This document shows, in pieces, positions 1 to 11,195 of a DNA stretch of 64,000 bases. The notes beneath the pieces were generated by a model. The model was not told the origin of the DNA. It was given only the letters and a program-made list of their open reading frames with translations, and made no database searches. Position 1 is the first letter of the stretch. Each line of letters opens with the position of its first letter. The stretch comes from Cosmopolites sordidus (lineage: Eukaryota; Arthropoda; Insecta; Coleoptera; Curculionidae). A program made the translations under genes and the position numbers. The DNA is taken from NCBI GenBank assembly GCA_031761425.1, contig JARFXV010000012.1, positions 980,001-1,044,000 on the forward strand, read 5' to 3'.

Positions 1-424
1 TGTTCATCAAAAAACCATTCCTGAAAATACAGTTTCATAATAGCACACTACTCACAGAGAAAACATTATAAAGAAGATCGATTGTTAAAGCCTATAAAAT
101 ATTTTCTTCAAAATAGCTAGCTTTTTCTGGTTCAACCAAGAAAACTGAAAGAAGACTAATTAATATAGACCTTATGATTTTATCATATAGAAAGCTTTTC
201 CTCGAAAAATTGAATCCAAACCTAAAACATCTTATATATTGGATACTAACAGGATTATTCTAAAATTAGACAAGTTTTTCAAGACAAAAGTTACTGTACA
301 GCAGCATTTCTTCAATAAAGTTTGGTATACAGGATCACTGTATAAATTAGAAATACATTTCCTGAAATTCTAATTTTATTAGTTTCATAATAAAAGTTTA
401 AAAACAACAAACATTACTAACGAT

Positions 425-1010
425 AAAATTCGAAGGCCTCCAAGCAAGTATACTGGGACGGGTATTGTACTAGACTCATACACCTGATCTACCTTCTAAT
501 ACCGATATCACTACTGCCAAATTTGCGGATGAATTACCATGACTAACGCTATACAAAATTCCGAAAAAAGCATCAAATTTGTTACGACACAAAATTCAAA
601 TATGGTTAAAAGACTAAGGTCAAATGAAAATAAGTCAGTGCATGTGACCTTCACACTTACAAAAATCACAGCTAACGCTAGACAATAAGGCGTTAAGCAA
701 CAAGTGTTGTCACCAATATGTACAAATGGAATATATCTGTGGGGATTAGCCTCCAACTCTAATATCGAGATTTTCGAATGATTCCAGTCCAAAGTGATGT
801 GAATAATCACAGATGCTGCATGGTTCTTGCTTAATGAAGTCATCAAGTATGACCTCAGTGTAATGCGTGTAAAGGAGAAAATAAAAAAATATAGTATGAA
901 CTAAGCATAAAGATTATGTGACCATCCCAACAGATTAACTCTATGGAAGACTCGTTAACCTTAGGCTTAAAACATTTTGATCCAAAAGACCTATCAACTA
1001 GATTTTAAAC
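425..1010 (+). pseudogene. Jockey-clade reverse transcriptase remnant (C-terminal half)
   Basis: Reading the plus strand across frames recovers the end of the palm and the C-terminal region of a Jockey-type non-LTR reverse transcriptase: a piece resembling TSDLP-NTDITTAxFADD, then a run like the family's KSVHVTFTL, then a tail with NSNIEILERFQSKVMRIITDA and HPNRLT. The catalytic motif reads FADE instead of FADD. Frames switch repeatedly and stops interrupt it, so it is a dead, 5'-truncated copy. The fingers, the endonuclease and ORF1 are absent. The clade call rests on family resemblance read by eye. Confidence 0.7.
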
Positions 1011-2774
1011 TAGTATTCAGTAAAGACTCAGTCATTAGACATAAATCACATGATTACACTTTAATCCTTCCACATGAATATCATATTGAATGTCCTCACT
1101 AGGATATATTGTAATAAACTGTGATAAAAAAAAAGGAAGAAGCCAATTGTTTGATATCTCTGATTCATAAGTCCATTTTTTACATTCTACCAATATATGT
1201 CTTCTCACAATCCCTGATTTACGTTTGATGATATAGAGTAAGCAAAAAAAGTATTTGCACACCAACATTTTTATGTTAATAATAACCTTGCATTCAAGTA
1301 CGCGCGTGTTCTTATAAACCTATTATATCTATGTCCAGGCTGTGACAGGTAAAAACAGGGGAAAAACAGCGGTATCTGTTGGACGTAAAAGCAACTCATG
1401 CTATACTAAATTATTTTTTTTATAATATACTTCACTGTAACTATAACTATGTGTTCTCTATAACTCCGGCACGTTGCAATGACAGTATTTTCCCCATCAC
1501 TCCTCTAAGAATCTTTTTTCGCTTTGGAAACATTTCCAACATGCAATTGACAGGATTAGTAAGTACAACAGTTCTAAGTAATCCTCACAATGCCTGAGTT
1601 TATATTGAAGCAGTCTCAAGTTGGTTTGGTATGATTTGTGATAAATACTTAAAAATCAGGATGTGCATTTTTGCCTACTGTACACCATTTTTCATAAACA
1701 CAATTGTCTGAAGATTTTAATTTTCAACGTTGATTATATTATACATTACCTAAACAATTTAAAGTTGAGTATGTGAACTGGTATTAATTGGTTTAGATTT
1801 GCCTGATTTACCTTCAGCTAGGTTAATTTGTAATTTGTGATTAATTCTAATTTTATTATCTGAAGTTGCTTGTATGAATTCAATTTAGTTGAGTTCAAGT
1901 TAAAACAATTTAGGGTATACTTAAGTATGTATCTGTGTGTATAACCACAAAAGAAATACTTACAAACAATAAGAGCTATATTTTAATTGAGATTTCCACA
2001 TCAGAGCATGGTAGTTGACAAGATCCAGATGGCTATCTGTCTTAGCCCATTTGAGGAGAATGGTGAGAGGTGAAGTCTGTGATTGAAAATCTGTCTTTGT
2101 CTCATGAAGGCTATTAGCTGAATTATTGTGTATTTATCAGGAAAAAAAGTAACTTGGAATTCTAGCAGACTAATAATCTTACATTATAGTTTTTTCTCCC
2201 CTTAGGATGTGTCGTAAGACTTTCAGAAAGACTTCCTTTTCTTGTCTTTGTGGAAAATGTATAATAAGCTACATTGTTCTAGTTTGATATTCTTGGGCTG
2301 AATTTTTGCACCCTTTTTGTCTTTTGTTATCTTGAGGTTCTAGAGGGATATGATAACTTTCATATAACTATATTATGTCTTATATCACTATTGGTGGTAC
2401 TTTTTTTTCTGATTCTCTAGTTCTCTTTGGAAGTCCTTTAAAATGATTGGTTTTCTTAACAGATTCTTTAGTTGTGGGTTTTTCTTCTCTTCAGCAAGAC
2501 GACTTTTATTATTCTTTCTCTTTGTCTGAGGATTTCACTTGTATTTTCAACTATGTCTTAGCCTTAAAGTCGTGTTCTAGGTCAGAGAAAAACGTCGATA
2601 TGGAAGCAGTTTTAACAATCTTACGCAACTGTTTTTCTGTTACTCTGTTCCATATTCTCTCCTGTTTTCTTACTTTCTCTTATAGTTGTTTTAGGGTCTT
2701 CAATTGTGGAACCTTTAAGAGTTGCTAATAATATAACTTATACTAATAATAGTCAACATCTACAATAATTACCA
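1011..2774. other. No gene recognised
   Basis: AT-rich sequence with no convincing coding signal on either strand. A lysine- and serine-rich reading at 2200-2720 on the minus strand has many stops and matches nothing I recognise. If the DPF gene at 3787-4420 is intact, this stretch is either its second intron or holds 3' exons too short for me to see. Confidence 0.4.
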
Positions 2775-3000
2775 GATACCTGAGGGGCAGCAGGCGTTAA
2801 TATGCCCGATATATAAGAAAGGGGATAATCATAAATGCAAAAACTATCATGGCATATCATAGCTTCACATAATTTATAAAGTTATAACAAACATAGTAAG
2901 ACTGATAATAGAATCATATATAAAAAAAAATGCATAAACATCAGGCAGGATTTAGAAGGGGATGCTCAACAATAGAAATAATAAATCAATGTAATTCTCA
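2775..3000 (+). pseudogene. Non-LTR reverse transcriptase fragment (fingers region)
   Basis: The translation contains ICPIYKKGDNHKCKNYHGI followed about 40 residues later by a broken counterpart of the usual YQAGFRKGRST motif. This is the first conserved block of RTE/Jockey-type reverse transcriptases. Only about 75 residues remain, with stops and shifts, so it is a short decayed fragment. Confidence 0.65.
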
Positions 3001-3786
3001 TGGAACCTTTGTTATGAAACAGGAAACTTGAGATTTAAATAATTTTCGGAGATTCTTCATTCAATCTGTGAGATTGAATAACCTCCTGATAATGCTAACA
3101 TAGTTAATGAAAGGCGAGTAATAGAGGAGTAATTTATAAAAATAACCCCGTTTAGTGGTCATTGTTATTTTATAAGTAAACCCTGTATAACACAGTTGAT
3201 AATTTCTTAAAAAGTCTTTGTTGTTATATGAAACAAAAAAAAAACTAGAACGACCATACCATGTTTTCCCATTCAAAAAATTAAGTATAGCGACGTTGGG
3301 CGTGGTTATTTGTACTTAAATAAGTGACCGTTTGGAAAAGCCTACATCCTACAAAAAAAGAAGATGGACAAAGAAAATAACATTTATTATAGCTTTTTTC
3401 AACATTTTAATTCTATGTTCTATATTTTATAAAGTCTTCTTGATACTTTTTATTGCAATTCTAGTAGAAAATGTATTGCATCTATTTTGATACAAAATAG
3501 ATGCTTTAAATGTAGCTACAAGTGGTGGTTCTAATAGATCTCCAAAGAAGAGTTACTGTGCATAAGTAATATAATCTTTGTGATCTATGAGTTAATATTG
3601 ATAATATTTTTATTTTCACTATAAAAGACATCAAATATAATAGTTCTTGTTCTTAAAAGCTCTCATCTCATCTTATAATTTATCATGTAGGACTAACATG
3701 TTATAGGGGATTTCCTCCAATTCTTGAAACATTATATTTGGGGGATGATGGAGTTACATATATTTTAATAATAAAAACTGACTTAC
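3001..3786. other. Probable second intron of the DPF gene
   Basis: No coding signal was seen. The stretch directly follows a good donor (GTAAGT on the minus strand at 3786-3781) and no later DPF exon could be found to its left within the window. Confidence 0.4.
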
Positions 3787-4162
3787 TTTTGATACCTCTC
3801 CTGATAACAACTGACTGTCCTTGCTATCAGTGTCTTGCAAAGCTGGATTCTCAATTTGGCTAATATTGTGTATATCCCCTTCACTATCCAACAATTCTGC
3901 ATGTCTCACATATGCTCTGGTATTCATCTTTAAATACTGTCTGCTCTTTTTGCGCCATCTCTGTCGAGGATAAGAATAAATTTGTCCTGGCAACAGTCCC
4001 GGAAGTCTTTGCCGTTTCTGCATAAACAAAGAGCAGTGTCTTTGGGCTACACCGGTTTGGGTATCTATGAATGGTAAACGAAGCCTCCTTTCAATACATA
4101 ATCTGGTATTGAAGTTCGCTGACGATTCTAGGATTTCTTTATAAGATGCATCGTTGAAAAAA
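3787..4162 (-). CDS. DPF/ubi-d4 (Requiem family) protein, exon 2 with the N-terminal domain
   Basis: DPF (d4/Requiem) proteins are chromatin factors that read acetylated histone tails with tandem PHD fingers and work with BAF/PBAP remodelling complexes. This exon encodes residues 23-148. It opens with FFNDASYKEILESSANFNTRLCIERRLRLPF, shown here by its blocks SYKEI, NTRLCIERR and RLPFIDTQTGVAQ, and continues to GLLPGQIYSYPRQRWRKK. This is the Requiem/DPF N-terminal domain, strongly conserved from insects to mammals. The acceptor (ATTTTAG) ends at 4163 and joins exon 1 in phase (AG + T = Ser). The exon closes on a full Lys codon before the donor GTAAGT. The tail is acidic and serine-rich, as in the family's linker. 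The zinc finger and PHD exons should lie to the left, outside the window. The exon is open throughout with no sign of decay. Confidence 0.92.
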
Positions 4163-4352
4163 CTAAAATTAAAATAAAACAAAAACTTGTTAATTACTTG
4201 GAATAACGAAACACATTGAGAATATCGATCGTCGAGTGATAGCAATGAATAGTCTTATTTAACTTATCAATTGTACAAGAAAATTAAACTAGAGCGATTA
4301 AGCTAATCCTAACAAACATTCTTTAATGTTATAGAAATAATAGCACATATAC

Positions 4353-4420
4353 CTTTCTATTTTCTCTAAATTGGTTTGAGAATTAGTTGGGGGTATCGGT
4401 GGTAAAGTTGCTGTCGCCAT
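4353..4420 (-). CDS. DPF/ubi-d4 protein, exon 1 (start codon)
   Basis: The minus-strand ATG at 4420-4418 opens a 22-codon first exon, MATATLPPIPPTNSQTNLEKIE, ending in AG before a GTATATG donor at 4352. A 190-bp intron separates it from exon 2, and the phase fits (68 nt here, first base of exon 2 completes Ser23). A short variable leader before the conserved SYKEI block is normal for this family. I chose this start because it is the only ATG joined in frame to the conserved domain by consensus splice sites. Confidence 0.85.
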
Positions 4421-5780
4421 TTTACTGATGTCCACTGTGTCAATAATCAATGAACGGTATCTTTAGAACACTTTCAAAGCTGCACTAATGATAATTTTGA
4501 ATAACTTACTACTCATATCGAAAACACGTCATAGTTTCTTGTTTTTAGTTTACACAAGTACCTTGCTATTAAAGTAAAAACAAACAGAAGACACGAACAT
4601 ATACTGATCTGTTTTGAAACTATGACTCACCTAGTGACATCTATAAATGGAGTTTATAAATTACTAAGTATTTTAAATATTTAATTTCAATGCAGTAATG
4701 CATTTTTACAATTCATTTCAGAAATATTTAAAGTCGATTGGTAGTTTCTAAAATTTAATTTACTACACATAGAAATTATAATAAAATTTCTATTCAATCA
4801 TGGGCTTTCAGCGGCGCCATCTACACATATACTCAATAAGTTGTGAGCGTATATTTATTGTGGTCTAAAATGAAATTATTAACTTGAATATTGTAGGAAT
4901 AATATTTAAAAACTTAATTCCTTTGGAAAACCTTTGATTTAATGTTTTTTGATTTACTTACTTACAATATAATCTTCATTTAACATTTTATAAAATATCT
5001 CTTGTTTAAAAAGGGTTCTAAAAATATGTTTTTATTTGTTACGTCAAAATTATAGATCTAGTTTCACTATTGATAGTGAGTTTTCATTTAGAGAGTGGTA
5101 TTTCAGAATTTCAGCGATTTTACTAACATGTAAATCATAGTAAATTGAAATGTTAGATGGGTAAATATGTTGGTTTTAAAATCTAATATCGAATATTTAC
5201 ATAAAAAAAACCTTCCAGTCATCAATCCTTTTGTAAATGCCGAATTTATGAAATGGTCGCGCTTTCGCCAAAAATGAAAAAATAAACAATGACATTTTTG
5301 TCTAATTATTTGAATAACAATATTCAAATTTTATATTCCGTTGAAGTTATCACTATCTGTTAATTACATACAAATACTAATCTGCCATTAAAGTAAGTTA
5401 TTACCTAGTTAAACCTGATGATAAACTTGAAAATATAGCTAATTACCAAACAAATTGCTTGGGCAATAAAGTAAGAAATATGAATTACCATTGTGTGTGA
5501 TATAGTATTTTATAGGGGTATTCCCATTCGGATATTTATTTGTGGAAGTTCTGTCAGGGAACGTGTAGTAATAATTGATTTAAAATATAATGGGTAAGTA
5601 TTGACATTTCATCACGATTTCAACAAATTAATTTAGTGTAATTTGAATTATATAAATGATTATAGGTAAATAAATATGGATTTGTTGTTTTACATCCTAA
5701 CTTTATGGGATACACCTATATATTTGCCATTTGTATATCTTTAGATTTTACGAGGGCTGTGTCAAATAATTCATTGGCAT
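4421..5780. other. Upstream flank of the DPF gene; no gene seen
   Basis: AT-rich. It must contain the DPF promoter, but no TATA box or initiator can be assigned with confidence. A short GC-richer stretch (GGCGCCATCTAC, near 4814) resembles fragments found inside insect short repeats. Confidence 0.4.
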
Positions 5781-5789
5781 GGCGGTTTT

Positions 5790-6025
5790 TTGCGATACGT
5801 TTGCATTTAAAGACGATCTGTCAAGAAGAGGATGGTTTCATAACTTATTTTTTTTGTTAGTTAAAGTATATATTATAGTTTTGAGTTATAAATGTTGAAG
5901 TTTTTGTTCGATAGTCTTTGTTTGCCATACCTTTGCATTTAAAGACGTTCTGTCAAGAAGTGGATGATTTTATAACCTCATTTTTTGTTAGTCCAAATAT
6001 ATATCATAGTTATGAGTTTTTTGTT
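5790..6025. repeat. Tandem duplication, about 133-bp period
   Basis: Two adjacent copies share TTTGCATTTAAAGACG, then CTGTCAAGAAG and GATG..TTTATAAC, with starts near 5795 and 5928. They diverge at about one base in eight. They lie inside the stretch that may be the LTR of the Env-bearing element to the right, where internal tandem repeats are common. Confidence 0.65.
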
Positions 6026-6219
6026 CGTTAATGTTTTCAGAAGATCGGTATAAAAAGTTATAGACGGAATTTTGTCTTTTAAACTTCGAAAGTTCTTTTT
6101 AAAAACAATTTATCTGCGACAACCTTCTTACAGAGTTTATTACAAGCAAATAAGTCAGTTTGAATCTTAAAACTACGGTTTTATACATATAAAATGATTA
6201 TTGTGTGATATATAATACT

Positions 6220-6700
6220 TTATACAGTGTCAGCGGTTTTATAGGCACGTAACTCCTCCCTCCTTAAGTCTCGAAAAGAATGGAATTGTTTTCGGGGCTC
6301 CTTGTCCTTGACGTTTGAACCTTTGTGTCTTTTTCTTTCTTCTTTCTTCAGATGGAGGTAACATTTTTCTTGCATCTTGTATTTTCTTATAACGATGGAA
6401 ATTATGACAATTAAACAGATAATAATTATTATTATGTCGAAAAATGATATTGTGTTGGTTATTGCTTCTTCGGCGATTGGCTTTAAGTCATTTGCCATAT
6501 CCCTTATTTTATATATTTCTTCAAAATTGATTCTCGTTAAGTTTGGTGTGGCATACATTTTTGTTTCCTTCATTTTTTCTAAAGATATTTCAGGCAGGAT
6601 GAGAGCTATTCCTTGTTTTACCGGACTTGTTAAAAATATAAGTGAATAAATCGCTTTATGCATGGGCGTGCGCCATTGTTTATAAATTAATTAAAAATAT
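6220..6700 (-). pseudogene. Env-like C-terminal fragment of an LTR retroelement
   Basis: An open stretch of about 147 codons has the layout of the end of a class I-type envelope stem: an ectodomain segment with a helical, coiled-coil-like part, one hydrophobic membrane span near residues 74-95 rich in Ile, Val and Leu, then a basic cytoplasmic tail of about 50 residues. No upstream fusion-peptide region or furin site is present, so it is 5'-truncated near 6700. On the minus strand a purine tract (6265-6255) and then AGTTAC, with a TATAAAA box just inside, follow the last third of the tail. That matches how errantivirus LTRs begin. The assignment is inference from layout; an unrelated single-pass membrane protein is possible. 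Confidence 0.45.
6235..6265 (-). promoter_or_regulatory. Putative polypurine tract, LTR edge and TATA box
   Basis: Read on the minus strand: AAGGAGGGAGG (6265-6255), then AGTTAC at 6254-6249 (GTAACT on the plus strand), then CCTATAAAAC. Errantivirus-type LTRs start with AGT and follow a purine tract. The matching other end of the LTR was not located, so its length is unknown. Confidence 0.4.
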
Positions 6701-7014
6701 TTTTTGTGAATACATTGGATTGTTTTGTTTTCTTATGTAGTATGGTAAAAAAGTAACAGTACGCAGTAAACACAACGAAGCTAAATTTAGTATTAATTCA
6801 TTTTTCTATAGAACGAGTTAGTAGTGTACGACTACAATTTTGATGCTCGACCTTGTGTGACCTTGCCCTAGCTCGGGCAAAAATCCGCTCCCTAGTTATA
6901 ATATATGCTGATTCATTTGGTTACTATTGGGTTAATACAAAGTTCTACTCGTTTTTGGCGCTGGTTTTCATTTAACGGCAAAATCGAAATTCTATCTACT
7001 TCACACTAGCAATG

Positions 7015-7800
7015 GTTTTGATGTTGTTTGACAGAAGGAATTTCAGGTAGTAGGAAAAGGGGTATTTGGGACATATGCTTTATTATTTTCGAAAAGGCAA
7101 GAATGCTTCTCAGATGCAAAAGAAGATATGTGCTGGGTACAGTGAGAATGCCGTTGACGAATCTACGTGCACAAATTGGTTCAGAAGATTTCGTGAAAAC
7201 AATTTCGATATTTAACAACGTACCACGTTCTGGACGACCAGTCGAGGCTGACGGCAACAAAATATTGGAGCTAATTGAAAATGATCGGTAGAACAATTTC
7301 AGAGATTGGCTGAATTCTTGGAATCAGCCAGTCAACATTGTCAAGGTGATTACGTCAACATGGAAGGTTTAGCAAGGCCAATGTGTGCGTACCGCATGAG
7401 TTAATGGAGACAAATTTCATAGATCGAATTTCTGCCTGCGATTCTCTCTTAAAGTCTAACGAAATCGATCAATTTTTAAAGCGGATGGTTACAGGTGATA
7501 AAAATTGAATTGTGTGTGATAATGTTAAGTTTAAGAGATCACGGTGTAAGCGCGGAGATGTCTCATCAACCAGCGCACAGGCAGTTTACATACATCCGGA
7601 AAATGTTATGTTAAGCATTTGGTGGGACCGGAAGAAAGTGGTTTATTATGAGCTGTTATCTTGAAATCATTCCATTAATTCGAAGAAATTCTATTCCGAA
7701 TTAAGTGGATTAAAACGAACAATCGACCAAAAGTGGCCTAAATTAACCAGCAGAAAGAGCATATGCTAGAACAAGAGTTAGTGGTGTACGAATGGTTTGC
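7015..7800 (+). pseudogene. mariner transposase remnant, copy 1
   Basis: Frames of the plus strand give the helix-turn-helix region and start of the catalytic domain of a mariner transposase: STCANWFRRFRENNFDINN after a frame change, NVPRSGRPVEADGNKILELIE, a WVPHELME-like block, the first catalytic Asp in MVTGDKN, and WWDRKKVVYYELL. Stops and shifts interrupt it. A TAGAACGAGTTAGTAGTGTACGA-like string near 6810 recurs near 7770, which may mark ends of the insertion. The same family, inverted, is at 8600-9120. Confidence 0.8.
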
Positions 7801-8599
7801 AAATTCTACAAAAATAACGTGTTGAAAGATTGTTTTTGCATAAATGGCAACTTTCTCTGCCAACTAGTGCATCTTGTTGATTTATGGGAACTTTAGCAAT
7901 GTCTTCACGCCTTCATCGAATTGATAGTGCAATGTTTTCCATAAAAGAGCGACGGCTCAAGTGCTGATTTACTAGTTGAACTGCCATTCTTTTTTATAGA
8001 TATTCTTTTTTGAACTATTTTTGTATTTTGATTATTTGACACAACTTTTTTGTGCGTTGATACCCGTTACATTCATTAGTTCAAAAAATATGTCCATTGA
8101 CCACCTTCTGGTATTTCGAGCCACATTGTAGGTCACAAAAGTTTCATCAGTTCATTGTCAATATCTACGCCTCCCATGCATGATGCTAGGATGATATTTT
8201 TATACTTTTTCGGATCGTATGACAAATCCGTGTTTTTCGCTTAACCCACTTGTATAATTTCCTTTAACTTGTTCAATTTGTTCGCTAGTTTTCTCCTTTT
8301 TGCTCCATGTCCGAATCAGACAAATAAGATACATTTGTCGTACACATTATCGCCATCACCGTCAAGTTCTTCAAAAAATTCCTCAGCGCCAAAGTCCGCT
8401 TTCTTTAATAGCGTCAAAAATCGTTCCTGTTCTTTGAAACTCATTTCTCTATCATTTATTACTTTTCTTCGATTCGGTGAAAATAACACTGTGCTACTTG
8501 GCAAAAACGAGGCAAACAAATGTAAAATATAAAATCAATGTTTCGTAAATAATGGCGCCGAGTCTGACAGACTGAGAAGACTGACCAAATTTTAGTCAG
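7801..8599. other. Unassigned stretch with an acidic minus-strand reading frame
   Basis: At 8316-8519 the minus strand encodes about 67 residues, including MSFKEQERFLTLLKKADFG and a run of Glu and Asp. It is compatible with the acidic N-terminus of a DNA transposase (piggyBac-derived proteins often start this way), but there is no catalytic domain to prove it. Nothing else recognisable lies here. Confidence 0.3.
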
Positions 8600-9120
8600 T
8601 ATTTTCAGAGACGAAGTTCTGGAAGCTTCTGCCTGACAGACATGGCGCCACCGCTGCAGGGTTAAGAAGAAGCTGTGAGATTTCTCGCTAAGAAACTGAT
8701 CCATATTCTCCCTGGTATTCTTCCAAGAGAGTAAGTTTTTTTCCATCTAAGCTGTTTTGAAGCGGCCTGAATAAATGATGGTCAGAGGGTGCAAGTAAGG
8801 TTGTAAAAGTTTGTGTCGGGTGGGCAAAAACCGATGTGGATTGGTATTGTCTCGATCGCGACTAGCAATGCCCTTTCTGCTGGTGAATTCAGGCCGCTTC
8901 TGGTCGATAATTCGCTTTGATCCACTTAATTGGGAACAACATTTTTCCAAATTAATGGAATGATTTCAAGATAACAGCTCATAATAAACCAATTTCTTCC
9001 AGTCCTACTAAATGCTTAGCATAAGGTTTTCGGATATAAACTGCAATTTTTATCACCTGTAACCATCCGCTTTAAAAATCGATTTCGTTAGACTTCAATA
9101 GGAATTGAATGAATTCTAAA
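8600..9120 (-). pseudogene. mariner transposase remnant, copy 2 (same family as 7015-7800)
   Basis: The minus strand carries the catalytic half: FLKRMVTGDKN, GRNWFIMSCYLEIIPLI and a region ending in RENMDQFLSEKSHSF. It shares long stretches with the plus-strand copy at 7015-7800, so the two form an inverted pair about 1 kb apart. The frames are broken several times and the Asp of the HDNARPH-type motif cannot be recovered. Confidence 0.75.
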
Positions 9121-9124
9121 AGTT

Positions 9125-9335
9125 CCAAAAGCCGTCAAACAAGCGACGACGAGGTGCTTGAAGGAGGTCCCCGTCGACGCTTTCCAGAGTGCGTTCAGCA
9201 ACTGGAAAAAACGCTAACGCTAGTGTTCCGACGCGGATGGAAGCTACTTTAAAGAATTTTAGTTGCTTGTACCTTTATCTGCAATAAATCTTTTTTTCCT
9301 GACTTATTCAACTTACTTTTGGGAGGGACAGACTC
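9125..9335 (+). pseudogene. C-terminal tail of a Tc1/mariner-type transposase
   Basis: Plus-strand reading with a stop or two: KEVPVDAFQSAFSNWKKR followed by a DADGSYFKEF-like block and a hydrophobic end. This resembles the last 60 residues of insect mariner-like transposases (family pattern: FQ-AF-WKKR, then a GxYFE block). Confidence 0.5.
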
Positions 9336-9337
9336 TG

Positions 9338-9343
9338 TATATA

Positions 9344-9432
<89 letters not shown>

Positions 9433-9464
9433 GTATATGTATATATGTATATATACATATATAT
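9338..9464. repeat. (TA)n microsatellite with TATG interruptions
   Basis: Nearly pure TA, about 127 bp. Its right edge abuts the 3' end of a minus-strand LINE fragment (9470 onward). Confidence 0.98.
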
Positions 9465-9469
9465 TCTAT

Positions 9470-10055
9470 TAGGAATTGTAGCCTCTCGATTCTTTTGAGC
9501 TCTAGAAACTCTTTTTTTGTGGTGAGTTAGTCCACGTTCATCTATTCTTGACTTATTCTATCCTATTGTTTGTTCTTGCTTCTTCCGTTATTTTCTTCCA
9601 CTCATCTCGGTCCTATATCTTTTCTCACCATGCTTGTATTTCCAATTTCCTTATGTCTTTTCGAACCTGATCCTCCCACCTACTTTTCAGTCTCCTTCTT
9701 CTGTTAGTATCTGGTCTCCACATTGTAATTTTCTTTACTATTTTGTTGTCTTCCATTCTTCTTATATGGCCAAACCAGCGGAGTCTACACTTTTATGGTC
9801 TTCACTATATCTTCTCATTTCAAAATGGTTTTTGTTTAAAAAATCATTAACCTTCTATATTCATCTTCTGCAACTTTCTTTAATCCATATATTCTTCTTA
9901 CTATCCTTCTTTCGAATATTCGTAACTTTTCCTGTTCCAAGCTTGTTAAATTTATTATCTCCGCCCCATAAGTCACCACCGGTCTAATAACTGCTATATA
10001 GCTTTTGCTTTTCGTAATGCTTTTGAATTTATAATAGGCTCTGTGTCCGTGTCGT
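9470..10055 (-). pseudogene. LINE reverse transcriptase C-terminus, 5'-truncated
   Basis: The minus strand reads YIAVIRPVVTYGAEIINL then EQEKLRIFERRIVRRIYG and EYRRLMIF, followed after a frame change by a basic tail (RMEDN, WRPDTNRRRRLKSRW). This is the region after the palm domain in RTE/Jockey-like elements. The fragment, with the hairpin at its 5' side, sits between two TA arrays (9338-9464 and 10136-10200). Confidence 0.8.
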
Positions 10056-10090
10056 GGTGTTTCGACGACAGCATTTGTCGTCGAAACACC
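10056..10090. repeat. Perfect 14-bp hairpin (GGTGTTTCGACGAC, 7-nt loop)
   Basis: Arms 10056-10069 and 10077-10090 are exact reverse complements around AGCATTT. It lies at the 5'-truncated edge of the LINE fragment at 9470-10055, where twin-primed insertion commonly leaves inversions. Confidence 0.95.
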
Positions 10091-10132
10091 GTCGAGTAAA
10101 CGCTTGGACACCAGTGGACATTCAGCTAACAC

Positions 10133-10135
<3 letters not shown>

Positions 10136-10216
<81 letters not shown>
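10136..10216. repeat. (TA)n array followed by T16
   Basis: Pure TA from 10136 to 10200, then 16 T residues. It bounds the LINE fragment on its 5' side. Confidence 0.98.
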
Positions 10217-10599
10217 GTATTAGCAATACTACAGGCATTTGGCCCACAATTTTGTGATTCTTTTTCATGTTTTTCTGTTTCTAGTTTTTGTCGTTTAGTC
10301 ATTTATCCCCTTCTTCGGCCACTGCAATCTTCTCGAAATCACTATTGTGTCTGTGACTAAATGTCATATCGGTTTGAAGTTCATGAAGCGTTACTACAAA
10401 TGAAGCTACTTTTGAGGAATGCAATCATATTTTCAATATGGACAAAACGGTTAATATACAGAGCCTTCATTTGATTTTTCTTATTTGGACTAAAAATTAT
10501 AACTTTAGATTTTGTAGAGTTGAAATGTAGGCAATGATTTGCAGAAAATATAGAAAAGTTGCAAAAATCTTCATCACTGGTCTTAGATGCATGCTCATT

Positions 10600-11195
10600 G
10601 CTCTCCAGATTAAAAAAAAATAACGCCCTGCGTAATATTGTGACCCGTAACAAAAAGTGAATCCTCTACGATAATCCAAAGAGGCGAAAATTGTGGGTTA
10701 ATCCTGGTGAATCACCAACCGCATATCGGAATATCCACGCCAAAAAGGTGTTGTATATCTGGTGGGATCAGTTGAACGTCATGAATTATTAATTGCTCCA
10801 ATCTGGTCAAACGGTTAGTGATAGACATTATCAGCAACAACTGATTCAGGTCGGTAACGCTCTGGAGGAGAAAAGGCCCTCATGACAAACAACAAAAGGG
10901 ATTTTGGAAACAATCACTGAGTTGGGCTGGGATTTTATCATACCCAACGTATCCTTCAAACTTGACCCGTTCGGATTTTCATCTCCTCCAATACCTGCAA
11001 CATCGCCTGATTGATAGCTACTTCACATCTCTTGAGGAAGTTGAAAAAAGCTTCAATGACTTAATCACACCACCAAGATATCAAAATCACCAAGTTCATT
11101 AGATCCGAGATTCAACATTTGCCTGAAACTGGCCAAAGTGTGTTGAAAATGAGGGAGATTACTTCGAAGGTTAAGTTTGTATTACGTTTGTCATT
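10600..11195 (+). pseudogene. mariner transposase remnant, catalytic half
   Basis: Reading frames give LYDNPKRRKLWVNPGE, KKVLYIWWDQ, then RHYQQQLIQVGNALEEKRP and a LDPFGFSS block corresponding to the third catalytic Asp region. This order is typical of mariner transposases downstream of the first Asp. Stops and frameshifts are frequent. It is a different subfamily from the copies at 7-9 kb. Confidence 0.78.

Noticed and set aside
2447..2728. 93-codon plus-strand frame
   Set aside because: Low-complexity Ser, Phe and Cys content, no conserved motif; the opposite strand is lysine-rich with stops. No support for either.
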